DNA from: Thermoleophilia bacterium
GTDB lineage: Bacteria > Actinomycetota > Thermoleophilia > Gaiellales > Gaiellaceae
DNA: 6,564 nucleotides
Assembly: GCA_014534295.1 (NCBI GenBank)
Contig: JACVRU010000106.1
Location: forward strand, 1-6,564
Reading direction: 5' to 3'
Shown here: piece after piece, positions 1 through 5,908 of the stretch
Layout of the letters: every line of letters starts with the position of its first letter
Numbering within the stretch: position 1 is the first letter of the stretch
The notes under the pieces: model-generated
What the model saw: the letters and a program-made list of their open reading frames with translations, nothing else
What the model was told of the DNA's origin: nothing
The model's database searches: none
Made by a program: the position numbers and the translations under genes

Positions 1-143
1 GTCACGCGCTCGCGCGCCTCCGTGGCCCAGAACTCGTCGGGATCGCGGTCGTAGATCTCGGCCGTCGCGTTCGCCTGCGCCGCGAACTCGGGCGGCGGCG
101 GATAGCGCCGCTCCTCGAGGAGCATCGTCTCGATCGTCGTCAT
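1..143 (-). CDS. acs: Acetyl-CoA synthetase-like protein, N-terminal fragment (runs off the window)
   Basis: The minus-strand frame from the ATG at 143-141 stays open to the window edge and encodes 47 residues beginning MTTIETMLLEERRYPPPPEF. The following part, with AAQANATAEIYDRD and then DEFW, matches the N-terminal cap (ACAS_N region) of AMP-forming acetyl-CoA synthetases, which make acetyl-CoA from acetate, ATP and CoA in the cytoplasm. Only this cap is present; the adenylation core and the regulatory lysine lie outside the window. The ATG overlaps the stop of the upstream M24 peptidase gene in an ATGA arrangement, and no good Shine-Dalgarno is visible before it, so translation probably depends on coupling. 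A related acyl-CoA synthetase with the same cap, such as a propionate enzyme, cannot be excluded from so short a piece. Confidence 0.75.
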   Translation of the reverse strand, partial: MTTIETMLLEERRYPPPPEFAAQANATAEIYDRDPDEFWATEARERV

Positions 144-1234
144 GTCAGCTCGTACGGGAAGTCAGTCAGATTCTCGCAGCCGTCCTCGGTGACGAGCACG
201 AGGTCCTCGAGCCGGCAGCCGCCGTAGCCGGAGCGGTAGAGGCCCGGCTCGACGGCGACCACGTCGCCCGCGACGAGCTCCTCCCCGCTGCGGCCGAGCG
301 AGGGCGCCTCGTGCACCTCGAGCCCGACGCCGTGGCCGAGCGAGTGGAAGAACCCGTCGACGAGCACCTCGCCGGGCTCCTTCGAGAGCTGGGTCGGGTG
401 GCCGTGCTCGTGGAAGAGCTCGCAGACCAGCCGATGGAGTTCGGCTCCGGTGATCCCGGGCCGGATCGCGTGGAGGGCGCGGTCGAGCCCCTCCCCGCAG
501 AGCGCGTGCCACGCGCGCAGCTCGTCGGGGGGCTCGCCGACGACGAAGGTGCGCGTCATGTCGGCGTAGCAGCCGCTCGCGCGGTCGCGCGGGAAGAGGT
601 CGATCACGACGGGGTCGCCGTCTGCGAAGGGGCCCGAGCCCATTTCGTGCCCGACCGCGCTCTGCGGGCCGTGCGAGACGATGATCTCGTCGGCGACCGC
701 TCCGTGGTCGGTGAAGACGCGCTCGACGGCGGCCCGGACCTCCTCGCTCGTGACGCCCTCGCCCAGCATCCCCTTGGCGACGCTCATGGCGGCCTCGCAG
801 GCGCTTTGCGCGCGGCGAATGCCCGCCAGCTCGGCTTCGGTCTTCACGCGCCGGCGCTGCTTGAAGAGGTCGGGGTCGGCGACGACCTGGACACCGCTCT
901 GCCACAGCTTCTGGCCGAGACCGATCGGGAAGGCGAAGGGCGCGACCGCCTCCGAGACGCCGAGCTCCCCGCAGGCGCGGGTCCAGACCTCGAGCTCCGC
1001 GTGGTCGCGGTGCATGCCGCTCGCGAGCAGCTCGTCGATGCCGAATTCCTCCATCGCGTGGACCTCGAGCCCCGGGTCCGCCTCGCGGATCCGCTCCACC
1101 TCGAGCGCGGAGACGACAACGTGCCGCGCGCCGTTTCGCTCCACGTACAGAAACGGGTCCGGGACCGCCACCGGCACCTCGTGCCGCTGCTCGGGCGAGC
1201 GGATCGTGTCGCCGTGGATCAGGACATCGGGCAT
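140..1234 (-). CDS. M24-family metallopeptidase (Xaa-Pro aminopeptidase/dipeptidase type)
   Basis: This encodes 364 residues from the ATG at 1234; an in-frame TTG at 1243 would add three. Residues about 1-120 form the variable creatinase-like N-terminal domain and about 130-360 the pita-bread catalytic domain. All five expected dinuclear-metal ligands are visible, numbered from the ATG: D212 (VVIDLFP), D225 (ADMTRTF), H301 (SLGHGVG), E329 (VEPGLY) and E343 (CRLEDLV). H308 in VHEAP is the usual extra active-site histidine. The length is normal for bacterial PepP/PepQ-like proteins. There is no signal peptide, so it is probably a cytoplasmic enzyme that removes or splits residues next to proline; creatinase-like non-peptidase members share this fold, so the exact substrate is open. 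I prefer the ATG because a TANNNT motif (TACGAT) lies 8 nt upstream and neither start has a Shine-Dalgarno. It forms a coupled pair with the acetyl-CoA synthetase-like gene. Confidence 0.9.
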   Translation of the reverse strand: MPDVLIHGDTIRSPEQRHEVPVAVPDPFLYVERNGARHVVVSALEVERIREADPGLEVHAMEEFGIDELLASGMHRDHAELEVWTRACGELGVSEAVAPFAFPIGLGQKLWQSGVQVVADPDLFKQRRRVKTEAELAGIRRAQSACEAAMSVAKGMLGEGVTSEEVRAAVERVFTDHGAVADEIIVSHGPQSAVGHEMGSGPFADGDPVVIDLFPRDRASGCYADMTRTFVVGEPPDELRAWHALCGEGLDRALHAIRPGITGAELHRLVCELFHEHGHPTQLSKEPGEVLVDGFFHSLGHGVGLEVHEAPSLGRSGEELVAGDVVAVEPGLYRSGYGGCRLEDLVLVTEDGCENLTDFPYELT

Positions 1235-1242
1235 GGCCGCCA

Positions 1243-1248
1243 ATCGTA
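1243..1248 (-). promoter_or_regulatory. Possible -10 element (TACGAT) for a leaderless M24 peptidase transcript
   Basis: Read on the minus strand, TACGAT fits the TANNNT -10 pattern and lies 8 nt before the ATG at 1234. Such spacing is typical of leaderless transcripts in actinobacteria and Deinococcus, where transcription begins at or next to the start codon. No Shine-Dalgarno is present and no convincing -35 box is seen. The motif is short and could occur by chance. Confidence 0.35.
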
Positions 1249-1259
1249 GTGGCGATACA

Positions 1260-1265
1260 TAGACT
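1260..1265 (+). promoter_or_regulatory. Possible -10 element (TAGACT) for a leaderless amidohydrolase operon transcript
   Basis: TAGACT fits TANNNT and is followed by exactly 7 nt and then the ATG at 1273, the classic leaderless layout that puts the transcription start on the A of the ATG. There is no purine-rich ribosome site upstream of this ATG or of the alternative GTG at 1249. It would drive all five plus-strand genes. No clear -35 box is visible. Confidence 0.45.
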
Positions 1266-1272
1266 CGTAACG

Positions 1273-2427
1273 ATGGAGCAGGCGCTCGAGCGAGCCCAGC
1301 AGCTGATCGCGAGCTACGACGACGAGCTGCGCCGCGACCTGCCGCGCGGCGCCGAGATCTTCGACGCGCACACGCACCTCGGCACCGACATCGACGGCAT
1401 GACGGGCCAGTACGAGGAGCTGCTGGCGATGCTGGACCGCTACGGCAACGCGAAGGCGTTCATGTTCTGCCTGGACGAGCCCGACCGCGAGCCCGGCTTC
1501 CGGGCGCCGAACGACCGCACGCTCGAGTACGCGCGGCGCTCCGAGGGCCGCCTCGTCCCCTTCGTCCGCCTCGACCTCACCCACGACCCGATCGGCGAGG
1601 CCGAGCGCTGCCTCGACCTCGGCGCCCGCGGGATCAAGCTCCACCCGCGCGCGCAGCGGTTCATGCTCACCGACGAGCGGCTGGCGCCGGTCTTCGCGAT
1701 CGCCTCCGAGCGGAACGTGCCGATCCTCATCCACGGCGGCCGCGGGCTGCCCCCGATCGCCGAGGACCTCGCCAGGCTCGTCGAGGAGTACCCCACCGTC
1801 CAGCTGATCATCGCTCACGCGGGCATCGCCGACCTCGCCGGCCTCGCAGGGCTGCTCGGCGGGAAGGAGGGCGTCTTCTACGACACCTCCGTCTGGAGCC
1901 CGCTCGACCTGCTCGACCTCTTCCGTCTCGTGCCGCCCGAGCAGATCCTGTACGCGTCGGACTATCCCTATGGCCAGCAGCCCGCTTCGCTGCTGCTCTC
2001 CGTCAAGGCGGCGAAGCGGGCCGGCTTCGACGAGACGCAGCTGCGGGCGATGCTCTGGGACAACACGGCCGGGATCGCCGCCGGCGAGCCGCCGCCGGAG
2101 CCCTCCCAGCCGACCGGGAGCGAGACCTTCGCCCAGCCGCTCACCTTCGCGCGCATCCACCAGTACCTCTCGATGGCGACGCCGCTGCTCTGGACGCGGC
2201 AGACCGACACGATCGGCGTGCTCGGCCTCGCGCTGAACGCCTGCTACGAGCCGAACGGCGGCCACCGCGGCGAGATCGAGCAGATCAAGGAGCTGCTCCT
2301 GAGCGCGCGCGACCTCTGGCGCGACTTCCAGGACCTCGAGGAGGAGGGCGAGAAGCGGATCGCCGCGCGCGCGACCTTCCGGCTCGTCCACATCGCGGAC
2401 ATCCTGGCGGTGACCACCCCTGCTTGA
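1273..2427 (+). CDS. Amidohydrolase-family (amidohydrolase 2 type) metal-dependent hydrolase with C-terminal extension
   Basis: This encodes 384 residues from the ATG at 1273; an in-frame GTG at 1249 would add eight. Residues about 28-270 are a TIM-barrel hydrolase of the amidohydrolase-2 group. Visible metal and active-site motifs, numbered from the ATG, are H33-T-H35 (FDAHTHLG), GIKLHP with K122 and H124, H154 (ILIHGG), H182 (IIAHAG) and D230 (YASDYP). Family members hydrolyse or decarboxylate small cyclic or carboxylated molecules, and the substrate here is unknown. From about residue 272 a proline-rich link leads to a roughly 100-residue, mostly helical-looking C-terminal region that I do not recognise. 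There is no signal peptide, so it is probably cytoplasmic. It is the first gene of the operon and overlaps the Fe-S subunit gene by 8 bp, which suggests it acts in the same pathway as the molybdenum hydroxylase. Confidence 0.85.
   Translation: MEQALERAQQLIASYDDELRRDLPRGAEIFDAHTHLGTDIDGMTGQYEELLAMLDRYGNAKAFMFCLDEPDREPGFRAPNDRTLEYARRSEGRLVPFVRLDLTHDPIGEAERCLDLGARGIKLHPRAQRFMLTDERLAPVFAIASERNVPILIHGGRGLPPIAEDLARLVEEYPTVQLIIAHAGIADLAGLAGLLGGKEGVFYDTSVWSPLDLLDLFRLVPPEQILYASDYPYGQQPASLLLSVKAAKRAGFDETQLRAMLWDNTAGIAAGEPPPEPSQPTGSETFAQPLTFARIHQYLSMATPLLWTRQTDTIGVLGLALNACYEPNGGHRGEIEQIKELLLSARDLWRDFQDLEEEGEKRIAARATFRLVHIADILAVTTPA
2406..2413 (+). promoter_or_regulatory. Shine-Dalgarno (GGCGGTGA) supporting the CTG start at 2420
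   Basis: GGCGGTGA differs at one base from GGAGGTGA, the sequence complementary to the 3' end of 16S rRNA. It ends 6 nt before CTG at 2420, and about 9 nt separate the GG core from that codon. It lies inside the end of the amidohydrolase gene. Its position suits the CTG but not the conventional GTG at 2468. Confidence 0.55.
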
Positions 2428-2857
2428 GCTCACCGTCAACGGCGGGCGCTACGCGTCGCGGGCCGGGGTGGGCGCGACGCTGCTGGAGACTCTGCGCGGC
2501 GAGCTCGGCCTCAGCGGTACCAAGATCGCCTGCGGCGAGGGCCACTGCGGTGCCTGCACGGTGCTGCTGGACGGCGTGCCCGTGCTCTCCTGCATCACGC
2601 TCGTCCACACGGTCGGCGAGCGCGAGGTGACGACGATCGAGGGCCTGCGCGAGCACCCGCTCGTCCGCTCCTTCGTCCGCGCCGATGCGCTCCAGTGCGG
2701 CTTCTGCACGCCCGGCCAGATCGTCTCGGCCGCCGCGCTCGTCGGGGCCGTCCCCGAGCCGAGCCGCGAGGAGATCAGGCACCACATGGCCGGGAACATC
2801 TGCCGCTGCGGCGCGTATCCCCGAATCGAGGAGGCGATCCTGACGTGGCGCGACTGA
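2420..2857 (+). CDS. Molybdenum hydroxylase small subunit, two [2Fe-2S] clusters (YagT/PaoA type)
   Basis: This is the electron-transfer subunit of a three-part molybdenum hydroxylase, 145 residues if begun at CTG 2420. The N-terminal plant-ferredoxin-like domain carries C38, C43, C46 and C58 (ACGEGHCGAC, then LSC). The C-terminal helical domain carries C93 and C96 (QCGFCTPGQ) and C128 and C130 (ICRCGAYP). The last motif is typical of the YagT/PaoA branch, whereas CO dehydrogenase and xanthine dehydrogenase relatives usually have CRCTGY. The first conventional start, GTG at 2468, would delete the first beta strands (LELTVNGGRYASRAG), which family members need. Upstream the frame is closed by a TGA at 2411, and CTG 2420 is the only near-cognate codon giving M-LELTVNG. 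No Tat signal precedes the domain, unlike E. coli PaoA, so it is probably cytoplasmic. It overlaps both neighbours. Confidence 0.92.
   Translation: MLELTVNGGRYASRAGVGATLLETLRGELGLSGTKIACGEGHCGACTVLLDGVPVLSCITLVHTVGEREVTTIEGLREHPLVRSFVRADALQCGFCTPGQIVSAAALVGAVPEPSREEIRHHMAGNICRCGAYPRIEEAILTWRD
2828..2840 (+). promoter_or_regulatory. Strong Shine-Dalgarno for the large subunit GTG start
   Basis: GAGGAGGCGATCC is nearly a full match to the anti-Shine-Dalgarno complement (AGGAGGTGATCC). Its GG core ends 10 nt before GTG at 2845. It sets the large-subunit start within the last codons of the small subunit and excludes the longer open frame that extends upstream to 2695. Confidence 0.65.
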
Positions 2858-5094
2858 TCAAGACCGAGAAGGAGGTCGAGGGCCGCTACGAGGAGACGTG
2901 GGTCGTCGTCGAGGAGGACGTGCTCGACCAGTGGCCCGCCGGGCCGCTGACGGTCGTCGGCCAGGCTGTGGAGCGCAAGGACGGGCTCGAGCGCGCCCGC
3001 GGCGAGGCGCCCTACACGGCCGACCTGAAGCTGCCGGGGATGCTGCACGCGGCAGTGCTCCGCTCGCCCCATGCCCGGGCGAACGTGAAGCGGCTCGACC
3101 TCGAGCCGGCGCGGCGGTCGCTCGGCGTCCGCGCCGTCGTCGGCCCCGGCGACGTCCACGTCCTCACCGACGAGCCCCGCTATCCGGGCCAGCCCGTCGC
3201 CGCGGTCGCCGCCGACACGTTCCGCCAGGCCCGCGAGGCCGTGAAGCTGATCGAGGTCGAGTGGGAGGAGCTCGAGCCGCTGCTCGACCCGGACGAGGCG
3301 GTCGCGCGCGGCGAGCTCGTCGAGGAGCCGCGGCGCTTCGAGCGCGGCGACCTCGAACGCGGCCTGGCCAAGGCGGACGTGGTCGTGGAGGCCGAGTACC
3401 GGACGCAGACGCTGCTCCACAACTGCATGGAGACGCACCAGTCGATCTGCCGCTGGCACGGCGACCGAAAGCTCGACGTCTTCATCTCGACCCAGTTCAT
3501 CTGGGGCGTGCGCGAGCGGCTCGCCGACCAGCTCGGGCTCGACCCCGACGACGTGCGCGTCGTCTGCGAGTTCATGGGCGGGGGCTTCGGCTCGAAGAAC
3601 GGCCCCGGCGACTACACGTACATCGGCGCCGAGCTCGCGAAGCGGACCGGCCGTCCGGTCAAGTGCGCGCTCACGCGCCGCGAGGAGAGCCTCGCCACCG
3701 GCAACCGGAACGCGACCATCCAGCGGCTCGTCGCCGGCGCGAAGGCGGACGGGACGCTGACCGCGCTCGGCGGCGAGTACGTGAACGCGGTCGGCTGGTC
3801 GGGCTTCTCCCCGATGACCGGCGGGCCGATGCAGTACCTATACGCCTGCGACAACGTGCGCGTCGTCGAGCACGGCGCACGGCTGAACGCGCCGCCGAAC
3901 GCGGCCTTCCGGGCTCCGGGGTTCGTGGAGGGCACCTTCGGGCTCGAGTGCCTGCTCGACGAGCTCGCCGCGAGGCTCGACCTGGACCCGCTCGAGCTGC
4001 GGCGCCGCAACCACCTCGACGCCGACCCCGAGGGCCGGTCGTACTCCTCGAAGAACCTGATGGAGTGCTACCGGCTCGCCGAAGAGCACTGGGCTCGACG
4101 GGACACTGTGCGTGCGCGCAGCGAGGGCTCGTGGCAGCGGGGCGTCGGACTCGCGAGCCAGGTCTGGTTCGGCGGCGGCGGGCCGCCCTCGTACGCATGG
4201 GTGCGCGTGGGCGCGGACGGGCGGGCCGTCGTCGTGACGGCGATGCAGGACATCGGGACCGGCACGCGGACGGCGATGGCGCAGATCGCGGCCGAGGAGC
4301 TCGGGTTGCCGCTCGACCGCGTCGAGGTCGCGCTCGGCGACTCCGCCCGCGGCCCGTATGCGTCCATCTCCGCCGGCTCGTCGACCCTCCCGAGCATGGG
4401 TCCGGCCGTGCGCTCCGCGGCGGCCGACGCGGCACGGCAGATCCTCGAGCTCGCGGCGCAGCGCTTCGACAAGGAGCAGCGCGTGCTCTCGCTGAAGGAC
4501 GAGCACGTCGTCGCCTCCGACGGCGGCTCGTGGCCACTGGGCTCGGTCTGCGAACTCCTCGGTGACGGGCAGGTCCTCGGCAAGGGCGCCCGCGGACCGA
4601 ACCCGACCGGGATGCGAGTGCTGACCTTCGGCGTCCAGGTGGCCGAAGTGGCCGTGGACGTCGAGACCGGCGAGGTGCGGGTCGAACGCGTGGCGGCGAT
4701 CCACGACGTCGGCCGGATCGTCAACCCGCTCGGCGCGCGCAGCCAGGTGGAGGGCGGCATCGTCCAGGCGATCGGGCACACGCTCTCCGAGGAGCGGCTG
4801 CTCGATCCGGAGACCGGCACCGTCCTGACGCAGACGCTCGACGCCTACCGGATGCCGACGATCGCGGACGTGCCGGAGATCGTCGCCGAGTTCGTCGACG
4901 TCCCCGACCAGCACCTGACGAACCTGGGCTCGAAGGGCCTCGGCGAGCCGCCGATCATCCCGACCGCGGCCGCGATCGCGAACGCGATCCGCGACGCGAC
5001 GGGGGCGGACGTCCGCTCGCTGCCGGTGACCCGGGAGGAACTGCTGCGGGCGCTGCGGGAGGCGCGGGAGCGCGTTGGAGCTGTCCCGGCCTAG
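2845..5094 (+). CDS. Molybdenum hydroxylase large subunit, molybdopterin-binding (YagR/PaoC-like)
   Basis: This is the 749-residue catalytic subunit, which should bind a molybdopterin cofactor and hydroxylate an aldehyde or N-heterocycle with water as oxygen source. After an N-terminal stretch of about 36 residues, the alpha/beta hammerhead domain runs from about 38 to 150 (RARGEAPYTAD, HAAVLRSPHA). The Mo-binding domains follow: ISTQ at 214-217, GGGFGSK at 245-251, AAFRAPGF with R356, QDIGTGT at 468-474, VEGGIVQ at 635-641 and the catalytic base E701 in GLGEPPIIP. RAPG and DIGTGT point to the YagR/PaoC branch; the VAYRCSFR-type loop of CO dehydrogenase is absent. No Tat signal is seen and the large subunit of this family normally has none. 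The GTG start follows a strong Shine-Dalgarno and overlaps the small subunit by 13 bp. The hammerhead region looks shorter than usual around residues 90-110. The substrate is unknown. Confidence 0.93.
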   Translation: MARLIKTEKEVEGRYEETWVVVEEDVLDQWPAGPLTVVGQAVERKDGLERARGEAPYTADLKLPGMLHAAVLRSPHARANVKRLDLEPARRSLGVRAVVGPGDVHVLTDEPRYPGQPVAAVAADTFRQAREAVKLIEVEWEELEPLLDPDEAVARGELVEEPRRFERGDLERGLAKADVVVEAEYRTQTLLHNCMETHQSICRWHGDRKLDVFISTQFIWGVRERLADQLGLDPDDVRVVCEFMGGGFGSKNGPGDYTYIGAELAKRTGRPVKCALTRREESLATGNRNATIQRLVAGAKADGTLTALGGEYVNAVGWSGFSPMTGGPMQYLYACDNVRVVEHGARLNAPPNAAFRAPGFVEGTFGLECLLDELAARLDLDPLELRRRNHLDADPEGRSYSSKNLMECYRLAEEHWARRDTVRARSEGSWQRGVGLASQVWFGGGGPPSYAWVRVGADGRAVVVTAMQDIGTGTRTAMAQIAAEELGLPLDRVEVALGDSARGPYASISAGSSTLPSMGPAVRSAAADAARQILELAAQRFDKEQRVLSLKDEHVVASDGGSWPLGSVCELLGDGQVLGKGARGPNPTGMRVLTFGVQVAEVAVDVETGEVRVERVAAIHDVGRIVNPLGARSQVEGGIVQAIGHTLSEERLLDPETGTVLTQTLDAYRMPTIADVPEIVAEFVDVPDQHLTNLGSKGLGEPPIIPTAAAIANAIRDATGADVRSLPVTREELLRALREARERVGAVPA

Positions 5095-5908
5095 CACCGT
5101 CGACGAGGCCGTAGCGGCCCTCGGCAACGGAGCGGTCGCGCTCGCGGGCGGCACCGAGCTCGTGCCGCTGCTCCGGGACGGGCTCGTCCGCGCCGACCGG
5201 GTCGTCCACCTCGCCGACGCGGTCCCGCGCGGAATCGACGGCACGCGGATCGGCGCGGGGACGACGCTCGCGGAGCTCGAAGTAGACCCGCAGATCCCCT
5301 CCGCGCTGCGCGAGGCGTGCCGGCTGGCCGCCTCGCCCCAGCTGCGCTCGATGGGGACGATCGGCGGCAACCTGCTCCAGGCAACGCGCTGCTGGTACTG
5401 GCGGCTCGAGTTCCCCTGCCGCCTGCACGGCGGCGACCGCTGCCACGCCGCGGAGGGCGTCCACCGCGAACACGCCTTCTTCGCGAGCGACTTCTGCGCC
5501 TCCGCGCATCCGTCCGATCCCGCCGCCGCGCTCGTCGCGCTCGGCGGGATGCTCCGAACCGACCGGCGGGAACTGCCGGTGGCCGAGCTCTACCGCCTGC
5601 CGACCGAGGACGACCGCTCGACGACGACGCTGGCGCCCGGCGAGCTGATCCTCGAGCTCGACGTGCCTGCGCCCGAGGCGAGCGTGTACCTGAAGGCGAT
5701 GGACCGGCGGCGCTGGTCCTTCCCGATCGTCGGCGTCGCGGTCGCCCGCGCCGCCGACGGCGTCCGGATCGCGCTCGCGGGGGCGGCGCCGATCCCGTGG
5801 GCGATCGCCTCGGAGGCGGACCTCGACGGCGCGACGCCGCTGCCCGGCACCGCGTACAAGCTGGACGTCGCACGCGCGCTCGTCCGCCGCGCGCTCGCGG
5901 AGGTATGA
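5075..5908 (+). CDS. Molybdenum hydroxylase FAD subunit with [4Fe-4S] insert (YagS/PaoB type)
   Basis: This 277-residue subunit passes electrons from the 2Fe-2S clusters to FAD and on to an acceptor. FAD-binding motifs are LAGGTELVPLLRDG (23-36) and MGTIGGNLLQ (93-102). Between them and HPSD (145-148) lies an insert with C106 (TRCWYW), C115 (EFPC), C123 (GDRC) and C141 (SDFC). This matches the [4Fe-4S] loop of PaoB and of the 4-hydroxybenzoyl-CoA reductase beta subunit and is absent from CO dehydrogenase CoxM. The C-terminal CO-dehydrogenase-flavoprotein-like domain occupies about 198-277. It is somewhat shorter than E. coli PaoB. The start is TTG 5075, giving MELSRPSTVDEAV, the expected family N-terminus; GGGAG at 5066-5070 (4 nt spacer) or GGGAGG at 5057-5062 (12 nt) may serve as ribosome site. 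It overlaps the large subunit by 20 bp and the next gene by 4 bp. The order small-large-FAD differs from paoABC. Confidence 0.9.
   Translation: MELSRPSTVDEAVAALGNGAVALAGGTELVPLLRDGLVRADRVVHLADAVPRGIDGTRIGAGTTLAELEVDPQIPSALREACRLAASPQLRSMGTIGGNLLQATRCWYWRLEFPCRLHGGDRCHAAEGVHREHAFFASDFCASAHPSDPAAALVALGGMLRTDRRELPVAELYRLPTEDDRSTTTLAPGELILELDVPAPEASVYLKAMDRRRWSFPIVGVAVARAADGVRIALAGAAPIPWAIASEADLDGATPLPGTAYKLDVARALVRRALAEV

Noticed and set aside
311..1249. Plus-strand open frame of 312 codons over the M24 peptidase
   Set aside because: The minus strand carries all five metal ligands of the M24 family; the plus frame has no recognisable motif and is a high-GC shadow.
1219..2439. Minus-strand open frame of 406 codons opposite the amidohydrolase
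   Set aside because: It is antisense to the HTH, HAG and SDYP motifs of the real gene and its product is repetitive Arg/Leu/Glu/Val sequence.
2424..2630. TTG at 2424 overlapping the amidohydrolase stop as TTGA, as the Fe-S subunit start
   Set aside because: It is in the wrong frame and gives Ser/Arg/Ala-rich text without the cluster cysteines.
2695..2844. Upstream extension of the large subunit frame to an ATG at 2695
   Set aside because: These 50 codons read the Fe-S subunit out of frame into Arg-rich sequence, while GTG 2845 has a strong Shine-Dalgarno and gives a sensible N-terminus.
2898..4565. Plus-strand 555-codon frame inside the large subunit gene
   Set aside because: Its product is almost entirely Arg, Ala, Gly and Pro, which is a frame-shifted reading of the molybdopterin subunit.
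3838..5370. Long minus-strand open frame (510 codons) opposite the large and FAD subunit genes
   Set aside because: It lies antisense to strongly conserved coding sequence, its product is Arg/Asp/Ala-rich low-complexity text with no family motif, and such frames are expected opposite GC-rich genes.
2420..5908. Assignment as aerobic CO dehydrogenase (coxSLM), suggested by the small-large-FAD set
   Set aside because: The large subunit lacks the cysteine-bearing VAYRCSFR-type loop, and the FAD subunit has a 4Fe-4S insert that CoxM lacks.
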